DNA of 64,000 nucleotides from Fibrobacter sp. UWP2 (GTDB lineage: Bacteria; Fibrobacterota; Fibrobacteria; Fibrobacterales; Fibrobacteraceae), in assembly GCF_900141705.1 (NCBI RefSeq), contig NZ_FQYM01000009.1, positions 31,527-95,526 on the forward strand, written 5' to 3'. Every line of letters starts with the position of its first letter. Positions within the stretch are counted from its first letter, which is position 1. Both the position numbers and the translations under genes were made by a program. Shown one piece after another: positions 10,483 through 19,455 of the stretch. A model generated the notes under the pieces. The model ran no database searches. It saw only the letters and a list, made by a program, of their open reading frames with translations, and was not told where the DNA came from.

Positions 10483-11365
10483 AAAAAATTTTTGTTCTTG
10501 AACGGACAGCAATATGTAATCGAAGAAGGCAAGGTCGTTATTGTGGACGAGTCTACGGGTCGTAAAATGCCCATGCGTTCGTGGAATGGCGGCTTGCATC
10601 AAATGATAGAGATTAAGGAGGGGCTCGAGGTGTCTGGGCTCAAGGAAACCGAAGCCCGCATGAGTTTCCAGCGGTTCTTCCGCCTGTACAGGAATTATAT
10701 ACGGAGCCCCTGTGGTGTGCATTCCCAACCATCGCAAGTGCTTGCGCAAGGTCGGCGTGCTCAAGGCGTATTCCACCAAGAAGGCAAAACGGGACGCCAT
10801 TGTCCGCGAAGTCGTCCGTTACCACAAAATGGGGCGCCCAGTGCTGATTGGAACCAAGAATATTGACGAGAGTGAAATTCTTGGGGAACGTATAACGGAG
10901 CTTGGTCTCAGCTGTCGGATCATTAACGCCGTGCGCAGTGAAGAGGAGGCCGCCATTATTGCCGAGGCGGGCAAATTGGATGCTGTCACGGTGGCGACGA
11001 ATATGGCTGGCCGCGGGACCGATATTAAGATTGATGAAAAAGTGCGAAAGTTGGGTGGGTTGCATGTTATAGCCACCGAGTGCAACCCTTCATCCAGAAT
11101 AGACCGTCAGCTCTTTGGGCGCGCGGCGCGCCAAGGGGACCCTGGCAGCGCGAGCCATTACGCCTGCTTTGAAGACGATGTGCTCAAACGCAATTTGCCA
11201 CCTACGTTGATGCCTATGTTGCGGCACTTGGGCGTACTTTCGACGTTGGTTGTAAAATGGGCTCAGTTTATCGCCGGTCGAAAAGCGTACCAGAGTCGCC
11301 TTGCGGTTATGCGAACCGACAATTGGCTCGAAGAATCGCTTGGCTTTAGCTCCGGCGATATTTGA
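10483..11365 (+). pseudogene. SecA-paralogue remnant (5'-truncated, frameshifted)
   Basis: Two overlapping frames together read as the middle and end of a SecA-type ATPase. Frame 1 (to about 10690) has QQYVIEEGKVVIVDESTGR and MSFQRFFRLY. The second frame (from about 10700) picks up at IYGAPVVCIPNHRKC and continues through GRPVLIGTKN, TVATNMAGRGTDIKI and RQLFGRAARQGDPGSA to a stop at 11365. The whole first nucleotide-binding domain is missing. The stretch that normally carries the MTGT motif is deleted with a frame change near 10690-10700. The C-terminus (DNWLEESLGFSSGDI) lacks the SecA zinc tail and resembles short SecA-like paralogues (inference). No plausible ribosome site precedes it. Almost certainly non-functional. 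Confidence 0.85.
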
Positions 11366-11400
11366 TTTGCTTGGACCTAAGTTTGTTTCAATGCAAAAAA

Positions 11401-11430
11401 AGACCCGGCCTTGCGGTCGGGTCTTTAAAC
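11401..11430. terminator. Bidirectional terminator between convergent genes
   Basis: AGACCCG and CGGGTCT arms (11401-11424) are flanked by A-runs on the left and a short T-run on the right. It can stop transcription from both the SecA remnant (+) and the Ala/Pro-rich gene (-); the minus-strand T-tract is the stronger. Confidence 0.8.
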
Positions 11431-11451
11431 TTGTTCGGCGCTAGCCTAGAA

Positions 11452-12123
11452 TCAGTCCCCAGTGAAGATGATCACGAGAACGGAGGCCACGAAAGCGGCA
11501 GACACGATCAGGAATTCCCACGGGTTTTCCATGATGGTGGAGCTGGCGGTTGCACCCTGGGATTCGCCTTCGGCCTTGGCGGTCTCGGCGGCTTCAGCCT
11601 TGGCAGCTTCTTCGGCGGCCTTCTTGTCAGCTTCGGCCTTGGCGAGGGCGGCGCTGTCTACCGGGGCTTCTTCCTTCTTTTCGAGGACTTCGGCGGCGGC
11701 AGCGGTGTCGGCCTTGGCGGTGTCAGCAGCGGCGGCTACCGGGGCAGCGGAGTCGGCCGGGGCGGCAGCGGCTTCAGCGGGCTTGGCGGAGTCGGCCGGT
11801 GCAGCAGCGGCTTCGGCAGGAGCGGCAGCCGGGGCGGCTTCTTCAGCCTTCTTGGCGGTGTCGGCCGGGGCGGCAGCAGGAGCAGCAGCGGCTTCGGCAG
11901 GAGCGGCGGCAGGAGCAGCAGCCGGAGCGGCGGCAGGAGCAGCAGCCGGGGCAGCGGCAGGAGCAGCGGCAGGAGCAGCAGCCGGAGCAGCGGCAGGGGC
12001 GGCAGCCGGAGCGGCTTCGGTCTTGGCCGGGGCAGCCTTGGCGGCAGGTGCGGCCTTAGCAGCCGGAGCGGCGAAGGCAACAGCAGCGGCAACGACTGTT
12101 GCCATTAAAATCTTCTTCATCAT
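11452..12123 (-). CDS. Ala/Pro-rich repeat protein with signal peptide and C-terminal membrane segment
   Basis: 223 residues, function unknown. An N-terminal signal (MMKKILMATVVAAAVAFAAPA) leads into about 130 residues of almost pure Ala/Pro, built from AAPAAAP-type units and longer EAAAAPADSAKPA-type units. An Ala/Lys/Glu-rich helix follows (about 150-195) and then a hydrophobic C-terminal segment (FLIVSAAFVASVLVIIFTG). It probably spans the periplasm as an extended rod anchored in the inner membrane. The ATG at 12123 was preferred because AGAGGAA lies 6 bases upstream. The repeat DNA (about 11880-12020) is the kind of tract that changes length by slippage. It is convergent with the SecA remnant. 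Confidence 0.8.
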   Translation of the reverse strand: MMKKILMATVVAAAVAFAAPAAKAAPAAKAAPAKTEAAPAAAPAAAPAAAPAAAPAAAPAAAPAAAPAAAPAAAPAEAAAAPAAAPADTAKKAEEAAPAAAPAEAAAAPADSAKPAEAAAAPADSAAPVAAAADTAKADTAAAAEVLEKKEEAPVDSAALAKAEADKKAAEEAAKAEAAETAKAEGESQGATASSTIMENPWEFLIVSAAFVASVLVIIFTGD

Positions 12124-12371
12124 AGTACATTCCTCTTTGATGGTTTGTTAAAAATCACCTTAAAGATAACACTTCGGGGGGCGGTTCGGTTAAAAAAATT
12201 TAAAAAAAGTGAAAAAAAAGCCCTTGATTCTAAAAAAAATGCCTTAAATCGCTTTTTTTGGGCGCATCGTCATAAAAAATTTTTTTGATATGCTGTTCTT
12301 TGATAAAAAACAGGGTGTGGTTCTTTTTTATATCTTTCCCCCTGTAACGACAAACCAAAAAGGCAAATGTT

Positions 12372-14009
12372 ATGGCATTCAAATACGAAGCGACCGTTCA
12401 GCACGGCGAAGACAAAACTGAATATGTGAACCTCGGCAAGGAAGGCGTTTCCGTCGCCGAGTTCGAAGGCAAGAAGATTCTCAAGGTCGAGAAGGCTGCC
12501 CTCACGAAAATCGCCCAGGCGGCTTTCGAAGAGGTGGAATTCTGCCTGCGCCCGGCCCACACGGCCAAGGTCGCAAAGATTTTGCAGGACCCGGAAGCTT
12601 CGGACAACGACAAGTTTGTCGCCCTCACCATGCTCAAGAACGCCTGCGTTGCCGCCAAGGGCATCCTCCCGTTCTGCCAGGACACCGGTACGGCAATCTG
12701 CGTTGCCCACAAGGGCCAGCAGGTGTGGACGGGCTTCGACGACGCCGAAGCGATTTCCGAAGGTATCTACAACGCCTACACCACCAAGAACCTGCGCTAC
12801 AGCCAGATTGCACCGCTCACGATGTACGAAGAAAAGAACACCGGTTGCAACCTGCCTGCCCAGATCGACATCCACGCCGAAGAAGGCGCCGAGATGAAGT
12901 TCCTCTTTGTGGCGAAGGGCGGTGGCTCTGCCAACAAGACTTACTACTGGCCCATGACCAAGGCGCTCCTCAACCCGAAGTCCTTGGAAAAGTTCCTCGC
13001 CGAAAAGGTGAAGACCTTGGGTACTGCGGCATGCCCTCCGTACCACCTCGCGATTGTGATTGGCGGAACCTCTGCCGAAATGAACACGCACATGGTGAAG
13101 CTCGCTAGCTGCGGCTATCTCGACGATATTCCGACCAGCGGTTCCGAAGGCGGCCGTATTTTCCGCGACCTCGAAATGGAAGAAAAGGTTCTGCACATTT
13201 GCCAGAAGACGGGCATTGGCGCCCAGTTCGGCGGCAAGTACCTGGTGCACGACGTGCGCGTGATTCGCGCTCCGCGCCACGCTGCAAGTTGCCCGGTTTC
13301 TATCGGCGTGAGCTGCTCTGCCGACCGCAACATCAAGGCAAAGATTGACGAGAACGGTCTCTGGCTCGAAAAGATGGAACACCATCCGGAAAACTACATT
13401 CCGGCAGGCAACGCCGTGAACCTCGCTCCGGCAGTTGAAATCGACCTTGACCGCCCGATGAAGGAAGTGCTCGCCGACCTCACCAAGTATCCGGTGAAGA
13501 CCCGCCTCAGCCTCAAGGGCACGATGATTGTGGCCCGCGACATGGCTCACGCGAAGATTGCCGAAATCTTCGACAAGCAGGAACGCGGCGAAGAACTCAC
13601 CGACGAAGAAAAGACCGTGCTCAAGGTCGTGTCTGACCACCCGATTTACTACGCCGGCCCGGCCAAGACTCCGGCTGGCATGCCGACGGGTAGCTTCGGC
13701 CCGACGACGGCTAACCGCATGGACCCGTACGTGATGCGCTTCCAGAGCAAGGGTGCCTCGATGATCATGGTTGCGAAGGGCAACCGCAGCCAGGACGTGA
13801 CCGACGCCTGCAAGAAGTACGGCGGATTCTTCCTCGGCTCCATCGGCGGTCCGGCAGCCATCCTCGCCGAACAGAACATCCTTTCGAACGACATCGTGGC
13901 TTTCCCGGAACTCGGCATGGAAGCCATCCGCAAGATCACCATCAAGGACTTCCCCGCCTTCATCCTCGTGGATGACAAAGGCAATAACTTCTTCGAAGGC
14001 CTAATCTAG
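12372..14009 (+). CDS. fumA: Class I (iron-sulfur) fumarate hydratase
   Basis: 545 residues. Interconverts fumarate and malate using a [4Fe-4S] cluster. The length and single-chain layout match two-domain class I fumarases such as E. coli FumA. Visible landmarks are PFCQDTGTA (cluster Cys102), the GGGSANK stretch, IGGTSAEMN and the C-terminal [19 protein letters not shown] followed by KGNRSQ. In succinate-forming fermenters this enzyme works in the reductive direction, malate to fumarate (established pathway logic). It stands alone, with a 248-bp upstream gap containing TATATC at about 12330 and the stretch AAAAGGC before the ATG. Codon use is strongly biased (GAA, AAG, CTC), suggesting high expression. 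Confidence 0.95.
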   Translation: MAFKYEATVQHGEDKTEYVNLGKEGVSVAEFEGKKILKVEKAALTKIAQAAFEEVEFCLRPAHTAKVAKILQDPEASDNDKFVALTMLKNACVAAKGILPFCQDTGTAICVAHKGQQVWTGFDDAEAISEGIYNAYTTKNLRYSQIAPLTMYEEKNTGCNLPAQIDIHAEEGAEMKFLFVAKGGGSANKTYYWPMTKALLNPKSLEKFLAEKVKTLGTAACPPYHLAIVIGGTSAEMNTHMVKLASCGYLDDIPTSGSEGGRIFRDLEMEEKVLHICQKTGIGAQFGGKYLVHDVRVIRAPRHAASCPVSIGVSCSADRNIKAKIDENGLWLEKMEHHPENYIPAGNAVNLAPAVEIDLDRPMKEVLADLTKYPVKTRLSLKGTMIVARDMAHAKIAEIFDKQERGEELTDEEKTVLKVVSDHPIYYAGPAKTPAGMPTGSFGPTTANRMDPYVMRFQSKGASMIMVAKGNRSQDVTDACKKYGGFFLGSIGGPAAILAEQNILSNDIVAFPELGMEAIRKITIKDFPAFILVDDKGNNFFEGLI

Positions 14010-14012
14010 TAA

Positions 14013-14564
14013 TTAAATTACTTTATCAGTAACAATTTTCCATTCCCCTGGTTGCAAGTCACCCAGGGGAATTTTTCCTATCTGCACTCGAATTAGGCGC
14101 AGCGTCGGGAAACCCACTGCTGCCGTCATGTGGCGGACCTGTCGGTTTTTACCCTCGATGAGGGTGAGGCGTACCCAGCTGGTGGGAATGTTCGCGCGGA
14201 AGCGGACGGGCGGAACCCTTTCCCAAATCCAGTCTGGGGCTTCAACAATTTCTGTTTTGCAGGGCTTAGTGTGATAGCCTTTGATGTCTACACCTTTAGC
14301 GAGCTTGCGAACGGCCTCTTCGGTAATTTGTCCATCTACCTGTGCCAAGTAAGTACGCGGGTGTTCAAACTTGGGATCGAGCAATTTCTTGATGAGTTTC
14401 CCGTTGTCTGTAAGCAGCAAGGCGCCTTCGCTGTCATGGTCCAAACGGCCTGCCGCGTATACGCCCGCAGGGAAGCCGAAGCTGTCGAGCGCCGGGTGTC
14501 CCGATTCGGGCGTAAACTGGCTCAGTACGCCAAACGGCTTGTTGAAGAGAATGACGGTAGACAT
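14013..14564 (-). CDS. rluE: 23S rRNA pseudouridine synthase, RluE/RsuA family
   Basis: 183 residues. Isomerises a uridine of rRNA to pseudouridine. The RsuA-family catalytic motif GRLDHDSEGALLLT (catalytic Asp in RLD) is near residue 40, followed by TYLAQVDG and the family C-terminal phrase LIEGKNRQVRHMTAAVGFPTLRLIRVQIG. There is no N-terminal S4 domain, which fits the short RluE-like subgroup. The exact target uridine cannot be read from the sequence. Convergent with the fumarase gene, with 3 bases between stop codons. Confidence 0.9.
   Translation of the reverse strand: MSTVILFNKPFGVLSQFTPESGHPALDSFGFPAGVYAAGRLDHDSEGALLLTDNGKLIKKLLDPKFEHPRTYLAQVDGQITEEAVRKLAKGVDIKGYHTKPCKTEIVEAPDWIWERVPPVRFRANIPTSWVRLTLIEGKNRQVRHMTAAVGFPTLRLIRVQIGKIPLGDLQPGEWKIVTDKVI
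14042..14076 (+). terminator. Probable fumarase terminator embedded in the rluE 3' coding region
   Basis: Perfect 10-bp arms ATTCCCCTGG (14042-14051) and CCAGGGGAAT (14063-14072) enclose an 11-base loop and are followed by TTTT. It lies 33 bases past the fumarase stop, inside antisense coding sequence for rluE. Confidence 0.6.
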
Positions 14565-14610
14565 GGAATTTCCTTGTTCTTAATAGTAAAAAAAATTATA
14601 GATTAAAAAC

Positions 14611-15366
14611 ATGATAGACATTTACGAATTATCAAAGAATCCTTTAGTATTCCAGAAACCACGTACCATCACGTCGGCGTACATTGACGTTTCGGGCAAG
14701 ATGGGCATCGCCCAGACGGTGCTCATGGTTCAGGACAACTTTACCGAGAATTTTGGCGCCATCAAGCAAGACAACTTTTTTGTGAAGGAGAAGGGCGGCT
14801 ACTGGGCCATTTCAAAGGCGAAGTTCAAGTTCTTTGAACGTCCGTACTGGAGCGAGAAGGTGGTGACGACCTCCTTCCCGGCGAATAACTCGCTTATCCG
14901 TACCGACGAGAATACGGCAATCACCACGCCCGAGGGCGAGCCCATCATCTTGGCGGTGCAGGAGGCTTGCTGCCTTGACCTGGAACGCCACCGCCCCATG
15001 AAACTCAGTGCGGTGGACTTCCCGACGGAGGGGTTCCCCGAGGCGTTCATGGACGGCAAGTTCACCAAGTTCGACGTGCCGCCCGAAGGCTATGCCGAGG
15101 TTTACCGCCAGCGCGTGCTCCCGCAGCACATCGACATGTCGCACCACATGAACAACATCGAATACATCAAGCTCGCGTTGAACGTGTTTAGCGCCAGCGA
15201 TTTGGAAGTGTGCCTGCCGTCGATGCTCGAGGTGCATTTCCTTGGCGAGACCCGCGAAGGCCAGGAAGTCACCATCTTCCGTGCCGACAACAAGGGCGCG
15301 ACTTACATGAAGATCGAGGACGACACGGGCCGCGTCGTTTTCGAGATGAAAATCAAGATGAAGTAG
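14611..15366 (+). CDS. Acyl-ACP thioesterase (FatA/FatB-like, double hotdog)
   Basis: 251 residues. Releases free fatty acids from acyl carrier protein. Two hotdog halves are visible. The first carries WAISKAKFKFFERPYWSEKV and the second carries LPQHIDMSHHMNNIEYIK, the region of the catalytic Asn/His in bacterial and plant acyl-ACP thioesterases. TATAGATT lies about 10 bases upstream of the ATG, so the leader may be very short. It is convergent with the CBM9-like gene with a single base between the stop codons. Confidence 0.88.
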   Translation: MIDIYELSKNPLVFQKPRTITSAYIDVSGKMGIAQTVLMVQDNFTENFGAIKQDNFFVKEKGGYWAISKAKFKFFERPYWSEKVVTTSFPANNSLIRTDENTAITTPEGEPIILAVQEACCLDLERHRPMKLSAVDFPTEGFPEAFMDGKFTKFDVPPEGYAEVYRQRVLPQHIDMSHHMNNIEYIKLALNVFSASDLEVCLPSMLEVHFLGETREGQEVTIFRADNKGATYMKIEDDTGRVVFEMKIKMK

Positions 15367-15367
15367 C

Positions 15368-15919
15368 CTAAATCAGGATATCGAAGAATTCAGGCCGGTG
15401 AAAATCCGGCTTTTCTGTTTCTATCGTGAAGGCGCTCAGGTAGTGGGGCGTCTTTGTTTTGTCGCCGCACTTGTAGAGATTCCCTCGGATTTGTACACCC
15501 TCGAACGAGTTCATCCCGAACAAACTTGCGGGGATGGAAAGTTTCATCCCCCAACTGATAAAGTCTCCGACGACGCTGGCGAGCTGTTTTTCCCGTACGA
15601 CCCTCGAAAGGTCGGTGGTCTCCAACAGGGTGCGGTTCTCGCGCCCGGTACCCCGTGCCGCCAACAAAAATCCCCGGCTGGTCACCTCGAAGTTGAAGTA
15701 CTCGGCGGGGTTCGTGGGGTTTTGCAAAAACACCTCGACGCAGGAGTCTTCCCAGCTGCGGCCGGAGTCTTCCATGACCTCGGCGCGGAAGCAGTCCAGC
15801 GGCTCCTCGACGGTAAAGGACACTTCAAAAAAGTCGTTGTTGACGGAGGTCTCCGCCAAGACGGTGGGGAGCGCGATTCCCTGGTTCTTTTCCCAGTTCA
15901 TGTTCGGTTTTAAAAGCAT
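15368..15919 (-). CDS. CBM9-like carbohydrate-binding domain protein
   Basis: About 183 residues from the ATG at 15919. An upstream in-frame start at 15991 would add 24 unconvincing residues, and the TATATT-type box just before 15919 argues for the shorter form. The fold pattern (FFEVSFTVEEPLDCFRAEV, WEDSCVEVFLQ, YFNFEVTSRGFLLAARG) matches the CBM9-like/DOMON beta-sandwich proteins found as short standalone proteins in Bacteroidetes and Fibrobacteres. No signal peptide is evident, so it is predicted cytoplasmic unless exported in an unrecognised way. Ligand unknown. Confidence 0.7.
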   Translation of the reverse strand: MLLKPNMNWEKNQGIALPTVLAETSVNNDFFEVSFTVEEPLDCFRAEVMEDSGRSWEDSCVEVFLQNPTNPAEYFNFEVTSRGFLLAARGTGRENRTLLETTDLSRVVREKQLASVVGDFISWGMKLSIPASLFGMNSFEGVQIRGNLYKCGDKTKTPHYLSAFTIETEKPDFHRPEFFDILI

Positions 15920-16130
15920 AGCCCTAATATAAAAGAATATGTGTCCGTTAAAAAAGTGCCCGAACACTTGTGGACACTTTTTAGACAGCAAGCAATGGGG
16001 ACAAAACTGCAGAATTTGTTTAAAATAGGCGTTTCCGCTTTTGGCACGGCTTTTGCAAATACAAAGTGCCGAAGGTTACAGAGCCAATGTTTGGACTCGC
16101 CTGGGTAATAACAATAATATAGGAGGCCTT

Positions 16131-16469
16131 ATGGCTGAAACGAATGCAACAGAAACTAAAGTTGAACCCGAAAAGGCGAAGTCTTCCGCCTTTGATTGCC
16201 TTGCCGTGACGCAGGTCAGCGTGTGGCCTTTCAAGGAGGGCCCGAACCTGGGGCACATGAAGGGCATTGCCCAGATTGTGCTGAACGACCAGATGGTCAT
16301 TCGCGGGCTCCGCGTGATGGACGGCCAGAACGGTTTGTTTGTGGGCTACCCGAACGACCCGTTCTACAAGGGCGAAGATTTCCGCAGTCTTTGTAACCCG
16401 ATTACGCGCCAGCTGAAGGAACACATCGAGAACTGCGTGCTCGAGAAGTTCCAGGCGGCGGTCGCCTAG
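16131..16469 (+). CDS. spoVG: SpoVG-family nucleic-acid-binding regulator
   Basis: 112 residues. SpoVG proteins are small DNA/RNA-binding regulators found well beyond spore formers. VTQVSVWPFKEG, MKGIAQIVLNDQMVIRGLRVMDGQNGLFV and the PITRQLKEHIENCVLEKF tail are characteristic. Start chosen at 16131 because a near-perfect AGGAGG lies 5 bases upstream; the longer in-frame reading from 16041 has no comparable site. The first 25 residues are an Ala/Thr/Glu/Lys-rich extension not usual in Bacillus SpoVG. The gene ends 10 bases before comM and is probably co-transcribed with it. Confidence 0.92.
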   Translation: MAETNATETKVEPEKAKSSAFDCLAVTQVSVWPFKEGPNLGHMKGIAQIVLNDQMVIRGLRVMDGQNGLFVGYPNDPFYKGEDFRSLCNPITRQLKEHIENCVLEKFQAAVA

Positions 16470-16479
16470 CGGGTCCACC

Positions 16480-18003
16480 TTGTTCAAGCGAATCCGTTCT
16501 TACTGTTTGTTCGGCATCAAGGCTGTGCCTGTGAGTGTTGAGGTGGATGCAGCCCAGGGCCTGCCCGGGTTCACCTTGGTAGGCCTCCCCGATAGTGCCG
16601 TGAGGGAGTCCCGCGAGCGAGTCGTCTCGGCCATACGCTCGGTGGGGAAGGTGGTGACGGGTTTCCGTACGACGGTGAACCTTTCGCCCGCGGATTTGCG
16701 CAAGGAGGGGAGTGCTTTGGACCTTCCACTGGCTGTTGGGTTGCTGGTCGCGACAGGTGAGGTTTCCTTTCCTCACCTGGACCGGTATGTCTTTGTTGGC
16801 GAACTCTCGTTGGACGGCTTGATGAAGCCTGTGCGAGGGGTGCTGTCCATGGCGATGAGCTTGCTCAAGGACGGGAGCGTCTTGGTGATTCCGCGAGAGA
16901 ATTGCCAGGAGGCTTCGCTGGTGGAAGGTCTCCGTTTTATTTGTGCCGATACTTTGAAGGAGTGCGTCGAAGTTTTGGAAAGCGGCGGGGATTCTGCCAT
17001 CCAGGTGGCGTCGGGAATCAAGCGTGATTCAGCGGCTGCGGTATACGACGTCCCCGATTTTAAGAACGTCATTGGGATGGAAGGCGTAAAAAGAGCTTTA
17101 GAAGTGGCGGCTGCCGGCGCCCACAACTTCCTCCTCGTTGGCTCCCCGGGCGCTGGCAAGACGCTCTGCGCGCGCTGCCTGCCGGGGATCCTCCCCGACA
17201 TGACGGACGAGGAAATCTTGGAGACGACGCGTATCCATTCGTGCGCGAGGCGGGCGGGCGATTCTGCCGTATTTCGCCCCGTGTTGGTTCGCCCGTTCCG
17301 GTCGCCGCACCATTCTGCGTCCATGGTGTCGCTGGTGGGCGGCGGCTCTCGCCTCGCTCCCGGCGAGGCGAGTCTCGCGCACAACGGCGTGCTGTTCCTG
17401 GACGAGCTCCCTGAGTTCAACCGGTGCGTGCTCGAGGCGTTGCGCGAACCCATGGAGGACGGCTCCGTTTCGGTGAGCCGTGCGAGCGGGACTGTGGTGT
17501 GGCCGGCGCGCTTTATGATGGGTGCCGCCATGAACCCTTGCCCCTGCGGTTTTGCGATGGACCCCAAGCGGGTCTGCACCTGCTTGCCCGACGCCCGCAA
17601 GCGCTACCGCGAAAAAATATCGGGGCCGCTCCTTGACCGCATCGACATCCAGGTGAGCGTGCCCCCGGTCGACGCCAGCCTGTTTGTGGGCCGCAAGGAG
17701 AACGAGTCCTCGGCGGCCATCCGCAAGCGGGTGTGCGCCGCGCGCGAACTCCAGCGCCGTCGTTTTGCGGACCTGCCCTTCAAGTCGAATGCCGAGATGA
17801 CGTCGGAGTGGGCGCGCAAGGCTGCCGCCATGGATGCTCCCACGGAACGGTTTGCTGTATCCGCTGCCGATAAAATGAACCTGAGCGCCCGCGGCTATTA
17901 CCGCCTGCTCAAGGTGGCAAGGACCGTCGCCGACTTGCGGAATGCCGTTAACGTCGAAATAACGGACCTCTCCGAGGCTATCCGTTACAGGACGTATTCT
18001 TGA
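16480..18003 (+). CDS. comM: YifB/ComM family Mg-chelatase-like AAA+ ATPase
   Basis: 507 residues. ComM is a hexameric helicase promoting branch migration in natural transformation; the wider YifB family is present in most bacteria. A ChlI-like N-terminal domain (VPVSVEVDAAQGLPGFTLVGLPDSAVRESRERV) precedes Walker A (VGSPGAGKT, about residue 222), Walker B (GVLFLDELPEF) and the family MNPCPCGF region with a C-rich insert. The start is TTG at 16480, reading MFKRIRSYCLFGIKAVPV, which matches the family N-terminus; no ATG fits. Directly follows spoVG. Confidence 0.93.
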   Translation: MFKRIRSYCLFGIKAVPVSVEVDAAQGLPGFTLVGLPDSAVRESRERVVSAIRSVGKVVTGFRTTVNLSPADLRKEGSALDLPLAVGLLVATGEVSFPHLDRYVFVGELSLDGLMKPVRGVLSMAMSLLKDGSVLVIPRENCQEASLVEGLRFICADTLKECVEVLESGGDSAIQVASGIKRDSAAAVYDVPDFKNVIGMEGVKRALEVAAAGAHNFLLVGSPGAGKTLCARCLPGILPDMTDEEILETTRIHSCARRAGDSAVFRPVLVRPFRSPHHSASMVSLVGGGSRLAPGEASLAHNGVLFLDELPEFNRCVLEALREPMEDGSVSVSRASGTVVWPARFMMGAAMNPCPCGFAMDPKRVCTCLPDARKRYREKISGPLLDRIDIQVSVPPVDASLFVGRKENESSAAIRKRVCAARELQRRRFADLPFKSNAEMTSEWARKAAAMDAPTERFAVSAADKMNLSARGYYRLLKVARTVADLRNAVNVEITDLSEAIRYRTYS

Positions 18004-18031
18004 TGGGTGAGAGCGTTACGCCCCGGCTACG

Positions 18032-18397
18032 TTACCGTTTAATACGGATGGAAGATTCAGCCCCGGCGCAGTTGGGTATTGCCTGGGGCTTGCGCACCGT
18101 GACCTCGGCCATGAGCGCCTTGGGGTAGTTGTTTAGAATGTGCTTTGCTGTCTCGAAAACGAGAGTCTCTTCGAGCTGGAACTGCGAGTGGCGGATGAAC
18201 CCCTGGAGGTCCTCCGCTAACTGGGCATAGTCTATGGAGTGGGCCAGGTCCTCGTTACGGGCGGCCTGTGCAAAATCCAACCAGAGGGCGACGTTCAAAA
18301 CAATCGGCTGTTCCTTTTCCCTTTCGTAGGGGAGGGTGCCGATGATGCAGTTGAACTGCAGGTCCTTGATGCAGATTTTGCCGGCTTCGATTACCAT
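18032..18397 (-). CDS. folB: Dihydroneopterin aldolase
   Basis: 121 residues. Converts 7,8-dihydroneopterin to 6-hydroxymethyl-dihydropterin in folate synthesis. The N-terminal IKDLQFNCIIGTLPYEREKEQPI is the FolB signature, with the catalytic-region Tyr/Glu/Lys. DYAQLAEDLQGFI and LVFETAKHIL follow. The ATG at 18397 overlaps the stop of the upstream envelope protein (ATGGTAA), so translation is probably coupled; an in-frame start 17 codons upstream would lie inside that gene and lacks family similarity. Convergent with comM. No other folate gene is nearby. Confidence 0.9.
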   Translation of the reverse strand: MVIEAGKICIKDLQFNCIIGTLPYEREKEQPIVLNVALWLDFAQAARNEDLAHSIDYAQLAEDLQGFIRHSQFQLEETLVFETAKHILNNYPKALMAEVTVRKPQAIPNCAGAESSIRIKR

Positions 18398-19455
18398 ACA
18401 AAGAGGACGATGGCGGCGGTCAGGGTCACACCCGTCACGCCGAACCAAATGTTACGCGCCGTGGCGTGGGAATCCTGGGTCTTTTTGTTGGTGTCCATGC
18501 GCTTTTCGAGGGTCTTCAACGAGTAGTTGGAACCGCCGGTCAGGTTGTAGTAGCTCATGGCAGCTACGCAGGAACTGACTGATTCTGGGGCGTTGTCGGA
18601 ACAGGCTTGAAGAATTTTGCCGTAAAGCTGGTCGTGGACATCGTCGAGTTCGTCGTAGGCGTCGCCGGCCTTGTTGGCTTCCATGTGTTCGAGAATGCCG
18701 AGCACGGCGCTGGTAGCGGCGATGGCAGAGAGGGCGACTGCGCTCCAGAAGCGGACTTCGTCGGCGATACCGAAACGGTCGGTAGCGTTTTCGCTGGCGT
18801 CATAAGCGGCGTCGTCGGCGGAGTTGTCGCGTTCGTCGGCTTCGGCATTCGTCTTGTCGAGGTTGCCTGCGACATCATAATCTTCGTCTTCTTCTTCGTC
18901 TTCGCAGTCCGGATCGTACTCGTCGCATTCTTCCTCGGCGGCGGGGGCGGCTGCGGCAACGGGGGCGGCCTCTTCGGCAACCGGGGCGTCGCCCTTCAGT
19001 TCAACGGCGTCGCCCGCGACAAATGCGATGGCGCTGGATTGATTTGGGATATAGACGGACTTGCCGTCAAAGTACACTTTTTCGAAGTCCTCGCCGGCGT
19101 CCATGCCGCGGCGCTTGTAAAGCTTTGCCTTGACGATGTCGTCATAGGAGGCTCCGTCGGGAACGGAGAGGGCGGTCATGGAGCTGAGGTCGCCTGCGCC
19201 ACCCTGGTATAGCTGGTAGGCTGTTTCGGATTCACCGAACGGGTCCTCGAATTTTTGACGCACAACCAGGCGTCCCTCTTGCAGGGAGGAGACTTCGTTT
19301 ACCGGAGCGACCTTGAGTTCGCCGCCGAATTCGGCAGTAATGTATTCGTCGGGGGTGCCGACGTCCTGTGCGGTAAATTCGTCAATATCATAGGGGCCAG
19401 CAAAGGCTGCGGCCGCGGAGAGGCAGATTGCCATAAAAATGCTACGATTCATCAT
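18391..19455 (-). CDS. Envelope protein with acidic linker and two membrane segments, function unknown
   Basis: 354 residues, not recognised. A signal peptide (residues 1-19, ending AFA) precedes a soluble domain of about 130 residues (FEDPFGESETAYQLYQGG, then SYDDIVKAKLYKRRG). A strongly acidic stretch follows (about 155-215, including EECDEYDPDCEDEEEDEDYD). A membrane segment lies near 240-262 and another at the extreme C-terminus (WFGVTGVTLTAAIVLFVW). TTTGGAGTAAT before the first ATG supports the 19455 start. The 3' end overlaps folB by 7 bases. Co-expression with folB may be incidental. Confidence 0.78.
   Translation of the reverse strand: MMNRSIFMAICLSAAAAFAGPYDIDEFTAQDVGTPDEYITAEFGGELKVAPVNEVSSLQEGRLVVRQKFEDPFGESETAYQLYQGGAGDLSSMTALSVPDGASYDDIVKAKLYKRRGMDAGEDFEKVYFDGKSVYIPNQSSAIAFVAGDAVELKGDAPVAEEAAPVAAAAPAAEEECDEYDPDCEDEEEDEDYDVAGNLDKTNAEADERDNSADDAAYDASENATDRFGIADEVRFWSAVALSAIAATSAVLGILEHMEANKAGDAYDELDDVHDQLYGKILQACSDNAPESVSSCVAAMSYYNLTGGSNYSLKTLEKRMDTNKKTQDSHATARNIWFGVTGVTLTAAIVLFVW

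Noticed and set aside
11880..12020. Repetitive GC-rich DNA considered as an intergenic satellite
   Set aside because: It is in frame within a gene with signal peptide, ribosome site and membrane anchor, so the repeats are coding.
12270..13640. 456-codon open frame on the minus strand across fumarase
   Set aside because: Antisense shadow of a strongly codon-biased gene; His/Arg/Val-rich composition without family motifs.
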